A stretch of 64,000 nt of DNA from Bisbaumannia sp015645095 (lineage in GTDB: Bacteria; Pseudomonadota; Gammaproteobacteria; Pseudomonadales; Halomonadaceae): the NCBI GenBank assembly GCA_036871055.1, contig CP141893.1:3038001-3102000 (forward strand), read 5' to 3'. The notes under the pieces are model-generated. The model was not told the DNA's origin and searched no databases. It saw nothing but the letters and a program-made list of their open reading frames with translations. Positions 23,251 through 33,624 of this stretch are shown here, piece after piece. Every line of letters starts with the position of its first letter. Within the stretch, counting starts at the first letter, position 1. A program made the translations under genes and the position numbers.

Positions 23251-25770
23251 ATGTCCACGCAACAGCAGTTGATCATCATCGGTAACGGCATGGTCGGCCA
23301 CCACCTGGTCGAGCAACTGGTCGAACGCGGCGCCACCGAGCGCTATGCCATCACCGTCTTCGGCGAGGAGCGCCATATCGCCTACGACCGGGTGCACCTC
23401 TCCGAGTACTTCGCCGACCGCGACGCCGAGTCCCTGGCCCTCTCCACCGCGGACTACTACGCCGAGCACGGCATCGAACTGCGCCTTTCCGAGGCCGTCA
23501 CCGCCATCGACCGCAACAAAGGCGAGGTGGTCACCCCCCTGGGCCGCTACCCCTACGACCGCCTGGTGCTGGCCACCGGCTCCTACCCCTTCGTGCCGCC
23601 GATTCCCGGCAACGACCGGGAGGGCTGCCTGGTCTACCGCACCCTGGAGGACCTGGACGCCATCCGCGCCGCCGCCGAGAACGCCACCACCGGCGTGGTG
23701 GTGGGCGGCGGCCTGCTGGGCCTGGAGGCGGCCAACGCCCTGCGCGGCCTGAATCTCGACACCGCCGTGGTGGAGTTCGCCCCGCGGCTGATGCCCATGC
23801 AGGTGGACGCCGAGGGCGGCGAGCTCTTGCGCGAGAAGATCGAGGCGCTGGGCGTGCAGGTGCTCACCGAGCGCGCCACCCAGCGCATCGAGGACGGCGA
23901 CACCGGCCGCCATCGCATGGTGTTCCAGGACGACAAGGTGCTGGAGGCCGACCTGATCGTCTTCTCCGCCGGCATCCGCCCCCGGGACGAGCTGGCCCGC
24001 GACAGCGCCCTGGAGATCGGCGAGCGCGGCGGCGTGGTGATCGACGACCGCTGCCTGACCAGCGACCCAATGATCCTGGCGATCGGCGAGGTGGCGCTGT
24101 GGAACCAGAGCATCTTCGGCCTGGTGGCCCCCGGCTACCAGATGGCCCGGGTCACCGCCGACACCCTGATGGCCGATACCCTGGGCCGTGACCCCGAGAC
24201 CTTCCGCGGCGCCGACATGAGCACCAAGCTCAAGCTGCTCGGCGTCGACGTGGGCTCCATCGGCGACGCCCACGGCACCCAGCACCCCGGCGCGCGGATG
24301 TTCCGCTACCTGGACCAGATCAAGCAGGAGTACCGCAAGCTGGTGGTCTCCGGCGACGGCAAGAAACTGCTCGGCGCCATGCTGGTCGGCGACAACAGCT
24401 ACTACGAATCGCTGATGCAGTACTATGCCAACGGCCTGGCGCTGCCCGAGGATCCCGCCGCGCTGATCCTGCCCTCCAGCGACGGCGCCCCGGCGCTGGG
24501 CCCCGACGCCCTGCCCGACGGCGCCATGATCTGCTCCTGCCACAACGTCACCAAGGGCGATATCTGCACGACCATCGACGCCGGTGCCGCGGACCTCGCC
24601 ACGGTCAAGGGCGACACCAAGGCGAGCACCGGCTGCGGCGGCTGTGCGGCCCTGCTCAAGAGCGTGGTCGACCATGAACTGGAGAGCCGCGGCGTCGAGG
24701 TGGACCGCTCCCTCTGCGAGCACTTCGCCTACACCCGCCAGGAGCTCTTCGACATCGTCCGCGTCGAGGGCATCAAGACCTTCAGCGAGCTGATGGAAAA
24801 GCATGGCGCTTCACACACCCATCGCCTGGGCTGCGATATCTGCAAGCCGGCGGTGGCCTCGATCCTGGCGTCCTGCTTCAACGAGCCGATCACCGATGCG
24901 GCGCATATCCCGCTGCAGGACACCAACGACACCTTCATGGCCAACATGCAGAAGAACGGCACCTACTCGGTGGTGCCGCGCATCGCCGGCGGGGAGATCA
25001 CCCCGGACAAGCTGGTGGTGCTGGGCCAGGTGGCGCAGAAGTACGACCTCTACACCAAGATCACCGGCGGCCAGCGTATCGACCTCTTCGGCGCCCGCCA
25101 GGAGGACCTGCCGGCGATCTGGGGCGAGCTGATCGAGGCGGGCTTCGAGACCGGTCACGCCTACGGCAAGTCGCTGCGCACCGTGAAGTCCTGCGTCGGC
25201 AGCACCTGGTGTCGCTACGGCGTCCAGGACAGCGTGGGCATGGCGATCAAGCTCGAGCATCGCTACAAGGGCCTGCGCTCGCCGCACAAGATCAAGTTCG
25301 CCGTCTCCGGCTGCACCCGCGAGTGCGCCGAGGCCCAGAGCAAGGACATCGGCGTGATCGCCACCGAGAACGGCTGGAACCTCTATGTCTGCGGCAACGG
25401 CGGCATGCGCCCCCGCCACGCCGAGCTGTTCGCCACCGACCTCGACGACGAGCAGTTGGTCAAGACCATCGATCGCGTGCTGATGTTCTACGTGCGCACC
25501 GCCGACCGCCTGCAGCGCACCTCGGTATGGCGCGAGAACCTGGAAGGTGGCCTGGAGTACCTGCAGCAGGTGGTCCTGGAGGACAGCCTCGGCATCAATG
25601 ATGAGCTGGAGCGCCAGATGCAGGCGGTGGTGGACAGCTACGAGTGCGAGTGGGCGGGCGCCATCAAGGACCCGGAGAAGCTCAAGCGCTTCCGCAGCTT
25701 CGTCAACGACAGCCGCCCCGACCCGGACATCATCATGACCAGCGAGCGCGGCCAGCTGCGCCCTGCGTGA
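23251..25770 (+). CDS. nirB: Nitrite reductase (NADH), large subunit
   Basis: An 839-residue cytoplasmic enzyme reducing nitrite to ammonium with NADH. Order of domains: FAD/NAD part (IIIGNGMVGHHLVE, VVGGGLLGLEAANALRG), two BFD-like [2Fe-2S] stretches around residues 425-535 (MICSCHNVTKGDIC, TGCGGC, then LGCDICKPAVAS), and the sulfite/nitrite reductase ferredoxin and siroheme-[4Fe-4S] region with CVGSTWC and CTREC. Full family length. It follows the FAD oxidoreductase after one base and needs siroheme from the divergent SUMT gene. nirD is 118 bases downstream, an unusually large gap filled by a paired palindrome. Confidence 0.95.
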   Translation: MSTQQQLIIIGNGMVGHHLVEQLVERGATERYAITVFGEERHIAYDRVHLSEYFADRDAESLALSTADYYAEHGIELRLSEAVTAIDRNKGEVVTPLGRYPYDRLVLATGSYPFVPPIPGNDREGCLVYRTLEDLDAIRAAAENATTGVVVGGGLLGLEAANALRGLNLDTAVVEFAPRLMPMQVDAEGGELLREKIEALGVQVLTERATQRIEDGDTGRHRMVFQDDKVLEADLIVFSAGIRPRDELARDSALEIGERGGVVIDDRCLTSDPMILAIGEVALWNQSIFGLVAPGYQMARVTADTLMADTLGRDPETFRGADMSTKLKLLGVDVGSIGDAHGTQHPGARMFRYLDQIKQEYRKLVVSGDGKKLLGAMLVGDNSYYESLMQYYANGLALPEDPAALILPSSDGAPALGPDALPDGAMICSCHNVTKGDICTTIDAGAADLATVKGDTKASTGCGGCAALLKSVVDHELESRGVEVDRSLCEHFAYTRQELFDIVRVEGIKTFSELMEKHGASHTHRLGCDICKPAVASILASCFNEPITDAAHIPLQDTNDTFMANMQKNGTYSVVPRIAGGEITPDKLVVLGQVAQKYDLYTKITGGQRIDLFGARQEDLPAIWGELIEAGFETGHAYGKSLRTVKSCVGSTWCRYGVQDSVGMAIKLEHRYKGLRSPHKIKFAVSGCTRECAEAQSKDIGVIATENGWNLYVCGNGGMRPRHAELFATDLDDEQLVKTIDRVLMFYVRTADRLQRTSVWRENLEGGLEYLQQVVLEDSLGINDELERQMQAVVDSYECEWAGAIKDPEKLKRFRSFVNDSRPDPDIIMTSERGQLRPA

Positions 25771-25783
25771 TGAAACGCCGCCA

Positions 25784-25861
25784 GGGGTCAGACCCCGGCG
25801 GCGCCAGCACCGCTAGCACGATGCCCGACAACCGGCTGCGACTCGAGCGGGGTCTGACCCC
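25784..25861. repeat. Paired inverted palindromes of the GGGGTCAGACCCC type (BIME-like) between nirB and nirD
   Basis: GGGGTCAGACCCC (25784-25796) and GGGGTCTGACCCC (25849-25861) are near-palindromes in opposite orientation, about 50 bases apart. This motif is a widespread REP-type sequence in gammaproteobacteria and is mobilised in trans by RAYT transposases elsewhere. It splits two genes that are usually adjacent and could lower nirD expression. Confidence 0.7.
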
Positions 25862-25888
25862 ACCGGGCCGCACCAATGGAGACTCCCC

Positions 25889-26272
25889 ATGACCACCGCT
25901 ACCGCCCTTAAGCACGAGACCGAGATGACCTGGCAACCTCTCTGTGACCGCGCCGACCTGGTGCCCTTCTCCGGCGTCGCCGCCTGGATCGAGACCGCCG
26001 AGGGCCCAGCCCAGGTGGCCCTCTTCTACCTTCCCGCCACCCCCGACCGAGAGCAGGAACTCTTCGCCATCGATCACCACGACCCCATCGCCAAGGCCAA
26101 TGTGATCGCCCGGGGCATCGTCGGCGATCTCAAGGGGCATCTGGTGGTGGCCTCGCCGATCTACAAGGAGCACTACCGTCTCACCGACGGCCAGTGCCTG
26201 GAGCACGACGATATCCGCCTGCGCACCTGGGCGGTGCGCCTGGACGGCGAGCGGGTGCTGATCCAGGCCTGA
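25889..26272 (+). CDS. nirD: Nitrite reductase (NADH), small subunit
   Basis: A 127-residue Rieske-like small subunit of the NADH nitrite reductase, partner of NirB. Recognisable family segments are WQPLCDRADLVPFSGVAAWI, ELFAIDHHDPIAKANVIARG and GHLVVASPIYKEHYRLTDGQC. As in other NirD proteins the Rieske cysteines are missing, so it is a structural or assembly subunit. The start ATG 25889 is preceded by ATGGAGACTCCCC. It is the last gene of the nas unit and faces lrgB, with no clear terminator in the 14-base gap. Confidence 0.92.
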   Translation: MTTATALKHETEMTWQPLCDRADLVPFSGVAAWIETAEGPAQVALFYLPATPDREQELFAIDHHDPIAKANVIARGIVGDLKGHLVVASPIYKEHYRLTDGQCLEHDDIRLRTWAVRLDGERVLIQA

Positions 26273-26286
26273 AAGAGGCCCGTCGC

Positions 26287-26994
26287 TCAGAAGCCGGTAA
26301 GCCGCCAGGCCAGCGGCAGGAAGAGCGCGGTGAAGACCCCGGTCAGGCTCATGCCCAGGGAGGCGAAGGCGCCGGCCGTGGGGCCGAGCTCGAAGGCGCG
26401 GACGGTGCCGATGGCGTGGCCGTTCACGCCCAGGGTGAAGCCGATCAGCCGCGGGTCGCGGATATCGAGCAGGCGCGCCAGCCAGGTCACGCAGAGGGTC
26501 GACACGACCCCGGTGATCAGCAGGCCGCCCAGCATCAACGACAGCGAGCCGCCGATCTGCTCCTGGATGCCGATGGCCAGGGGCGCGGTCACCGACTTCG
26601 GTGCCAGGGAGGCCAGCACCGCGGGCGGCGCACCCAGCAGCCAGGCGATCGCCACCGCATAGCAGGCCGCCAGGGCGGCGGCGAGTGGCAGGCAGCCGAG
26701 GATCGGCTTCCACAGGGCGAGGATATGCCGACGCTGCTGATAGAGCGGCACCGCCAGGGCCACGGTGACCGGGCCCAGCAGCAGGGTCAGCCAGGCGACA
26801 TCGTGCCGGTAATCGGCATAGGGGATGCCCAGCAGCCAGAGGCCCGCCGCGGTCAGCAGCGCCCCGATCAACACCGCCGGACACCAGTTCGGCCGGCCGA
26901 GCCGCTCGAACAGGCGCACCCCGCCGAGATAGGCGGCCAGGGTCAGGGCGATGGCCAGGATCGGGCCGTCCAGGACGGCGTGCCAATGGCTCAT
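26287..26994 (-). CDS. lrgB: LrgB/CidB-family membrane protein
   Basis: A 235-residue inner-membrane protein with six to seven hydrophobic segments. The conserved LAPKSVTAPLAIGIQEQIGG and FTLGVNGHAIGTVRAF motifs identify LrgB. The LrgA/LrgB pair is linked to murein hydrolase control in staphylococci and to glycolate or pyruvate export elsewhere; the role here is open. It overlaps by four bases (ATGA) not with lrgA itself but with a 20-codon reading frame that appears to be a duplicate of the lrgA end. Confidence 0.9.
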   Translation of the reverse strand: MSHWHAVLDGPILAIALTLAAYLGGVRLFERLGRPNWCPAVLIGALLTAAGLWLLGIPYADYRHDVAWLTLLLGPVTVALAVPLYQQRRHILALWKPILGCLPLAAALAACYAVAIAWLLGAPPAVLASLAPKSVTAPLAIGIQEQIGGSLSLMLGGLLITGVVSTLCVTWLARLLDIRDPRLIGFTLGVNGHAIGTVRAFELGPTAGAFASLGMSLTGVFTALFLPLAWRLTGF

Positions 26995-27053
26995 GATTGC
27001 GGCTCCTCGCTATCGAGGCTCGCATCGTCCCTTGGCATCGGATAAGCGCTCAT
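26991..27053 (-). CDS. 20-codon reading frame duplicating the LrgA C-terminus
   Basis: This mini-frame encodes MSAYPMPRDDASLDSEEPQS. Its start overlaps the lrgA stop (ATGA) and its stop overlaps the lrgB start (ATGA). The tail MPRDDASLDSEEPQS resembles LrgA's own end MPGDAASLDDSKESRP, and the DNA of the two segments (26992-27041 and 27051-27103) is alignable with a 3-base indel. The simplest reading is a tandem duplication of the lrgA/lrgB junction that kept translational coupling intact. A functional peptide is unlikely but not excluded. Confidence 0.55.
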   Translation of the reverse strand: MSAYPMPRDDASLDSEEPQS

Positions 27054-27430
27054 GGCCGCGACTCCTTACTATCATCCAGGCTCGCGGCGTCCCCGGGCAT
27101 CAGGCGCCGCATCAGCCAGAAGGTGGTCAGCACGCTGAGCAGGGTCCCCAGGACCAGGGCCACCATCACCGCCGTCCAGTGGCCGGCGAACTCGTCGATC
27201 ACGAAGAAGACCCCCACCACCCCGGGCATGATCAGCATCGCAAGCAGCGGTATCAGCGCCTGGCTCGCCGCGGCCACGCCCTCGTTCAGCCGCCGCGTTA
27301 CCAGCAGCCAGGCCAGCAGCAACAGCAGCCCGGCCATGGCAGGGGAGACCGGCAGCGCCAGCCACTCGACGGCCAGTTGCCCCAGCAGTTGGAAACCGAG
27401 CAGCCACAGGAAGCCACGCAATAGTGTCAT
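27050..27430 (-). CDS. lrgA: LrgA/CidA-family holin-like protein
   Basis: A 126-residue membrane protein with four hydrophobic segments, typical of the CidA/LrgA holin-like family (PVSPAMAGLLLLLAWLL and LLAMLIMPGVVGVFFV). ATG 27430 (MTLLRGFLWLLGF) is chosen because GGAGATGGC lies just upstream and it starts at the family N-terminus; codons further upstream have no hydrophobic character. It is the first gene of an lrgA-mini-frame-lrgB unit, convergent with nirD. Confidence 0.88.
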   Translation of the reverse strand: MTLLRGFLWLLGFQLLGQLAVEWLALPVSPAMAGLLLLLAWLLVTRRLNEGVAAASQALIPLLAMLIMPGVVGVFFVIDEFAGHWTAVMVALVLGTLLSVLTTFWLMRRLMPGDAASLDDSKESRP

Positions 27431-27790
27431 GCCATCTCCAGGAAGCGACGATCCAGGGAAGGCTCGCCATGGGAAGCGGCGGCACGCCTTCATAAGAATC
27501 GCCTTAATGTTATCACGCTATCGTTCTCGCGGGACTCCCCGCCGGCTCCGCCCGGGAGCCGGCACTTCCCGGGCACATCGACAGACGCTAAAAAACGTTG
27601 AACCAGGACGCTGGCGATCGCGAAATCGTCGGCGCATTCTAGGGTCAAAGGGAGTATCCCCGGCCATAGAGGAGGCAGGTCATACCAGGGAAGCGGCATT
27701 GGCGCGGTGCCCTTATGACAGGCTGTCATATGACCGTAAGGTGTCACTGCCAATGTCGATCATGCCGTCAACCAAGGAGCGCTTCCAACG
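27431..27790. promoter_or_regulatory. Divergent lrgA/phoH spacer with stem-loop and palindrome
   Basis: This 360-base spacer holds no gene. GCCGGCTCC (27541-27549) pairs with GGAGCCGGC (27555-27563). Closer to phoH, TATGACAG-G-CTGTCATA (27714-27730) is a perfect 8-bp palindrome and a candidate operator or -35 region site. AAGGAGCGC before 27791 is the phoH ribosome binding site. No convincing -35/-10 pair was seen. Confidence 0.45.
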
Positions 27791-29206
27791 ATGGTGCGAA
27801 TCGACAAGAAGCCCACTCGGCTCTACGTGCTGGATACCAATGTCCTGCTGCATGACCCCACGGCCATCTACCAGTTCGAGGAACATGACGTCGCCATTCC
27901 CATGACGGTCCTCGAGGAGCTCGACAAGCACAAGAACGGCATTCGTGAAATTGCCCGGACCGCCCGCCAGGTCAGCCGTACCCTCTCGGAGCTGACCAAC
28001 CAGGTCGACTTCGACGAGATCCCCCACGGCATTCCCATTCCCCGGGCCAACGATGCCCCCAGCGGTCGCCTGCGTTTTCTCTGTTACCGGGACCTGGCCC
28101 CCCTGGATCACCTGGAAGAGAGCCCCGACAACCAGATCCTCGCCGAGACCTGCCGGCTACGCGACGAGTACCCGGATGCCTCGGTGATCCTGATCACCAA
28201 GGACATCAACCTCAGGGTCAAGGCGGCCGCCCTCAAGGTGCCGGTGGAGGACTACCTCACCGACCGCGCCTTCGACGACAGCGACGCCATGACCGAGGGC
28301 GCCCAGATCGTCGCCGACGCCGGTCATGACGGCACGGCCCTCTGGGAATCGCTGGCCGTCGAGGTGGAGGTGGAGCGCGCCGACCACCACACCTTCTATG
28401 CCCTGCGCGGCGAGCTGCCCGACGACTGGCACGTGGGCATGCTGGTCTCCGACGACGAGAACGGCGCTCATTTCGAGGCCATCGTCCGCGAGCTGGAGCC
28501 GGGCCGGGCGCGCCTGCAGCTGCTCACCAACTACCGCCACAAGGCCAGCGTCTGGGGGGTGCATGCCCACGACAGCCGCCAGAACTTCGCCCTCAACCTG
28601 CTGATGGACCCCGAGGTGGACCTGGTGACCATCGCCGGCGGCGCCGGTACCGGCAAGACCTACATGACCCTGGCGGCGGCCTTCCAGCAGACCCTGGACG
28701 GCAAGCAGTTCGAGCGCATCGTCTTCACCCGGGCGCCGATCTCCATGAGCGAGGACATCGGCTTCCTGCCGGGCACCGAGGAGGAGAAGATGTCGCCCTG
28801 GATGGGCGCCTTCCACGACAACATGGACAACCTGCTGCGCGACGAGAAGGATGGCTCCAGCAGCTGGAGCGAGGACGCCACTCGCTCGCTGATCGGCTCC
28901 CGGGTGCAGATCCGCTCGCCGGGTTTCATGCGCGGCCGGACCCTCAACGACACCTTCCTGATCATCGACGAGGCGCAGAACTTCACGCCCAAGCAGCTCA
29001 AGTCGCTGGTTACCCGGGCCGGGCGCAACACCAAGATCGTCTGCCTGGGCAACGTGGGGCAGATCGATACCCCCTACCTCACCCCCAACACCTGCGGCAT
29101 GGCAGCGCTGGTGCAGCGCTTCCGCCACTGGCCACATGCCGGCCATATCACCTTACGCAGCATCGAGCGCTCGCGGCTGGCCCTGGCCGCCGAAGAGCTG
29201 CTCTAA
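27791..29206 (+). CDS. PhoH family protein with N-terminal PIN domain
   Basis: A 471-residue cytoplasmic protein of the PIN-PhoH class. Residues about 10-150 are a PIN nuclease domain with acidic residues in VLDTNVLLHDP, VLEELDKHK and DASVILITKDINLR. Residues about 235-470 are the PhoH ATPase, with Walker A GGAGTGKTY and Walker B LIIDEAQNFTPKQLK. PIN-PhoH proteins have been described as RNA helicase-nucleases, in mycobacteria with an antitoxin-like upstream frame; no such frame is seen here. It is ended by a strong terminator. The start codon is ATG 27791 by its AAGGAGCG site. Confidence 0.92.
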   Translation: MVRIDKKPTRLYVLDTNVLLHDPTAIYQFEEHDVAIPMTVLEELDKHKNGIREIARTARQVSRTLSELTNQVDFDEIPHGIPIPRANDAPSGRLRFLCYRDLAPLDHLEESPDNQILAETCRLRDEYPDASVILITKDINLRVKAAALKVPVEDYLTDRAFDDSDAMTEGAQIVADAGHDGTALWESLAVEVEVERADHHTFYALRGELPDDWHVGMLVSDDENGAHFEAIVRELEPGRARLQLLTNYRHKASVWGVHAHDSRQNFALNLLMDPEVDLVTIAGGAGTGKTYMTLAAAFQQTLDGKQFERIVFTRAPISMSEDIGFLPGTEEEKMSPWMGAFHDNMDNLLRDEKDGSSSWSEDATRSLIGSRVQIRSPGFMRGRTLNDTFLIIDEAQNFTPKQLKSLVTRAGRNTKIVCLGNVGQIDTPYLTPNTCGMAALVQRFRHWPHAGHITLRSIERSRLALAAEELL

Positions 29207-29226
29207 CCCCCATCACAACCCACCCG

Positions 29227-29256
29227 GCGGGGCGCCCCAGGGCGCCCCGCTCTTTT
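29227..29256 (+). terminator. Intrinsic terminator of phoH
   Basis: GCGGGGCGCC (29227-29236) pairs perfectly with GGCGCCCCGC (29241-29250) around CCAG, followed by TCTTTT. Confidence 0.88.
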
Positions 29257-29290
29257 ATCTCGACGTGTCATCGCCCAGCCGACCGCCTCA

Positions 29291-29451
29291 GGGCTATTGG
29301 AGTTAGCTTTTTGGCCCGGGGCTACCCTGGGGACAGGCCGTCGCGGGGCGCTGTGAACCCCTCCCTGGGCGCTACTTTTGCCATCCCTGGCAAAAAACCC
29401 CCGCTCCAGCCTGCCCCCAGCGCCCCTGAGCCATTCCAGCTGCGATAGCCC
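29291..29451 (-). repeat. Structured intergenic repeat, copy C (minus orientation)
   Basis: A 161-base copy bounded by GGGCTATTGG on the left and GCGATAGCCC on the right (near inverted termini). The core matches copies B and D at most positions, including the TTTTGCCA/TGGCAAAA hairpin. One C-to-T change turns CTGCCCCC into CTGTCCCC, keeping a G-T pair in the predicted stem. It sits between the phoH terminator and ettA, filling most of that 332-base gap. Confidence 0.85.
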
Positions 29452-29538
29452 GTCCGAACTTGCCACTGGCTGGCCTTTCCGGGCCCCGGGCACTATCATC
29501 GTGCCAGCGAAAAAACCCCTCAACCGAAGTGGCTTTCC

Positions 29539-31200
<1,662 letters not shown>

Positions 31201-31229
31201 GCTTGAAGCTGGAAGCCTGAAGCTGGAAG

Positions 31230-31261
31230 AAACCCCACGACCGCAAGGTCCGTGGGGTTTT
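31230..31261. terminator. Bidirectional terminator between ettA and the LpxL-type gene
   Basis: AAACCCCACG-ACC pairs with GGT-C-CGTGGGGTTT (one bulged C) around GCAA, with A's before and T's after, so it can end transcripts from both sides. It is framed by AAGCTGGAAG (left) and CTTCCAGCTT (right), an outer inverted repeat. Confidence 0.85.
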
Positions 31262-31294
31262 CTCTTCTTCTAGCTTCCAGCTTGACGCGAAGCG

Positions 31295-32188
31295 TCAGTA
31301 GAACCCCGGTTCGCCCTCGGGGCGGGTCTTGAAGCGCCGGTGCAGCCACAGGTACTGCTCCGGGTGCTTGCGGATCGCCTGTTCGATAAAGGCGTTGACC
31401 CGGGCCGCATCGGCCACCTCGTCGCCGCTGGGGAAGTTCTCCAGCGGCGGCAGGTACTCCAGGGTGTAGGTGCGGTTATCCGGGTTGCGGTGGAACATCA
31501 GCGGCATCACCGGGGCGCCGGTCATCTTGGCGATCTTGGCAGTGAGCTTGATGGAGGCGGCATCGATGCCGAAGAAGGGCGCAAAGACGCTGGCATCGCG
31601 ACCGAAGTCCTGGTCCGGCGAGTACCACACATGGTGGCCCGACTTGATGCGCTTGACCACGCCGCGCAGATCGCGGCGATCGATGGCGGCGCCGAAGATC
31701 CGCGAACGGGCGCGGGTCATGAAACGCTCGAAGAGGGCGTTATCGTGGGGCCGATAGACCACGTCCGCGGGGAAGAACAGCGAGTGCAGGGCCCCCCCCA
31801 GGTCCAGGGTGGAGAAGTGGATGCCGATGATCAGCGCGCCCTTGCCCTCGGCCTGGACTCGCGCCATATGCTCCTGCCCCTTGAAGGTGACCCGGTGGCG
31901 CAGGTGCTCCGGGTCGCGACACCAGCCGGTGGCGGTCTCCAGCAGGCCGATGCCATTGGCGATGAAGGTCTCGCGCACCAGCGCGGCGCGCTGCGCCTCG
32001 TCCAGTTCCGGAAAGCACAGCCGCAGGTTGGTCTCGGTGATATGCCGGCGGCGCCTGGCCAGCCGCCAGGCCAGCAGGCCGATGCTCTTGCCCAGGGCCA
32101 GCTTGAGGCGCCAGGGCAGCCAGGCCCCGAGACGCATGGCGCCGATGCCCAGCCAGGTGGGCCAGTAGCGGGGGTGGGCGAAGCTCAT
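31295..32188 (-). CDS. lpxL: Lipid A biosynthesis acyltransferase, LpxL/HtrB-like
   Basis: A 297-residue inner-membrane acyltransferase adding a secondary acyl chain to Kdo2-lipid IVA. The catalytic HX4D motif is H-F-S-T-L-D in IGIHFSTLDLGG. VVYRPHDNALFERFMTRARSR and YSPDQDFGRDASVFAPFFG are characteristic family segments. ATG 32188 (MSFAHPRYWPTWLG) matches the family start but lies inside a REP-type palindrome and has no good ribosome binding site; ATG 32206 is the alternative. Whether it is LpxL or LpxM cannot be settled from this sequence alone. Confidence 0.88.
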   Translation of the reverse strand: MSFAHPRYWPTWLGIGAMRLGAWLPWRLKLALGKSIGLLAWRLARRRRHITETNLRLCFPELDEAQRAALVRETFIANGIGLLETATGWCRDPEHLRHRVTFKGQEHMARVQAEGKGALIIGIHFSTLDLGGALHSLFFPADVVYRPHDNALFERFMTRARSRIFGAAIDRRDLRGVVKRIKSGHHVWYSPDQDFGRDASVFAPFFGIDAASIKLTAKIAKMTGAPVMPLMFHRNPDNRTYTLEYLPPLENFPSGDEVADAARVNAFIEQAIRKHPEQYLWLHRRFKTRPEGEPGFY

Positions 32189-32270
32189 TGGGGGACAGAC
32201 CCCCATTGATGACTCAGATTCATGCAGAAAGCCTCCAGACTCGCGGGGCCTCAATGGGGGTCTGTCCCCG
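32187..32270. repeat. Paired inverted palindromes (GGGGACAGACCCCC type) between lpxL and alr
   Basis: GGGGGACAGACCCCC (32190-32204) with ATTGA after it, and its reverse complement GGGGGTCTGTCCCC (32256-32269), form an inverted pair about 50 bases apart. It is a variant of the nirB-nirD pair and overlaps the lpxL start codon region, so it may affect lpxL translation. Confidence 0.7.
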
Positions 32271-32284
32271 ATTGGCCGGCCAAT

Positions 32285-33385
32285 TCAGTCGCGATTATAG
32301 CGTCTCGGGGCCCTCGGCAGCACCCCGGTGAGCAGGGTATAGCTGATGGTGTCGCAGTGGCGGGCCACCTCGTCCACGCCAAGCACGGTGCCATTGGCTG
32401 CCCGGCCCCAGAGCACCACCTCGCTGCCGATCCCCGCCTCGGGAAGCTCGGTGATATCCACGGTGAGCATGTCCATGGAGACCTTGCCGGCGATGGCGGT
32501 GCGCCGGCCATCGACCAGCACCGGGGTGCCATCCACGGCGTGACGATCGTAGCCGTCGCCATAACCGCAGGCCACCACGCCGATCCGTGCCGGACGCGGC
32601 GCCTTCCAGCGACCGGCATAGCCCACCGGCTCGCCGGGAGCCAGCTCGCGCACGGCGATGATCTCGGAGCGCAATGTCATCACCGGCTTCAGGCCACGGC
32701 TCGCCTCGTTGGCCACCTCGAGGGGATCGCTGCCGTAGAGCATCACCCCGGGGCGATTCCAGGCCCCGTGGGCCTCGGGATGAGCCAGGGTGGCCGGGGA
32801 GTTGGCCAGGCACAGGGGCGCCTTGAGACGTTCGGCCAGGGCCTGCATGCGCAGCAGTTGGGTCTCGAAATAGGCCGGATGGGCCGCATCGGCGGTGGCG
32901 AAGTGGCTCATCAGCAGCCGATCGCCGACCACCCCGGGGGCCGATGCCAGCCGCGCCCAGGCCGCCTCGGCCTGCTCCGGGGCGAAGCCCAGGCGATGCA
33001 TGCCGGAGTCCACCTTGAGCCACACCGGGATCGGTCGCTGGGGACGATAGGCGAGCAGCGCCTCCAGCTGCCAGTCGCTGTGCACGGCGATCCACAGGCC
33101 ATGGGCATCCACCCGCTCCAGCTCGCCGGCCTCGAAGATCCCCTCCAGCAGCACGATGGGGGTGGTGATGCCCGCCTCGCGCAAGGTGATGGCCTCCTCG
33201 ATGCAGGCCACCGCGAAGGCCGGGGCCAGGTCCTCCAGGGCCCGGGCACAGGCCACGGCCCCATGCCCGTAGGCATCGGCCTTGAGCACCGCCACCGCCT
33301 GGCTGTCGGGCGCCAGGTCGCGGGCCAGGCAGTAGTTGTGGCGCAGGGCCTCGAGGTCGATATCGGCGATCAGGGGACGTGCCAT
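32285..33385 (-). CDS. alr: Alanine racemase
   Basis: A 366-residue fold-type III PLP enzyme interconverting L- and D-alanine for peptidoglycan. The PLP lysine is in AVLKADAYGHGA near residue 32 and the second catalytic residue, Tyr, in CGYGDGYDRHA near residue 250. ATG 33385 (MARPLIADIDLEALRHNY) has GGAGACAACG upstream and begins at the family N-terminus; the frame upstream is unsupported. It is transcribed toward lpxL. The upstream spacer 33386-33573 is AT-rich and probably holds the alr promoter. Confidence 0.93.
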   Translation of the reverse strand: MARPLIADIDLEALRHNYCLARDLAPDSQAVAVLKADAYGHGAVACARALEDLAPAFAVACIEEAITLREAGITTPIVLLEGIFEAGELERVDAHGLWIAVHSDWQLEALLAYRPQRPIPVWLKVDSGMHRLGFAPEQAEAAWARLASAPGVVGDRLLMSHFATADAAHPAYFETQLLRMQALAERLKAPLCLANSPATLAHPEAHGAWNRPGVMLYGSDPLEVANEASRGLKPVMTLRSEIIAVRELAPGEPVGYAGRWKAPRPARIGVVACGYGDGYDRHAVDGTPVLVDGRRTAIAGKVSMDMLTVDITELPEAGIGSEVVLWGRAANGTVLGVDEVARHCDTISYTLLTGVLPRAPRRYNRD

Positions 33386-33573
33386 CGTTGTCTCCGGGGT
33401 ATTTTTCGGCAACTCGTCGGGAAGGCATGATTATTTGCCAGAAAAGCGCCGATTTCACGCCATCTAACCACCAAATATGGCATGAATTTCAATAACTTTA
33501 TTTGTCATATACCGATCGATCAGAAAGAAGCTCTAACCTGTCGACGAAAGGCGAGTGATATCCCCCAACGAAC

Positions 33574-33602
33574 AGGGGGCGACGCCACTGGCGCCGCCCC
33601 CT
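33574..33602 (-). terminator. Strong hairpin downstream of rpoS
   Basis: AGGGGGCG-A-CGCC and GGCG-C-CGCCCCCT form a 12-bp stem with one mismatch and a three-base loop, about 23 bases after the rpoS stop. The following minus-strand bases have only a few T's, so efficiency is uncertain. Confidence 0.6.
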
Positions 33603-33624
33603 CGGACTCTCGCTACCCCCCGGA

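Noticed and set aside
27723..27747. Possible Pho box upstream of phoH (CTGTCAT and GTGTCAC)
   Set aside because: The two heptamers are 18 bases apart start to start, not the 11-base period of PhoB sites; the 27714-27730 palindrome explains the first better.
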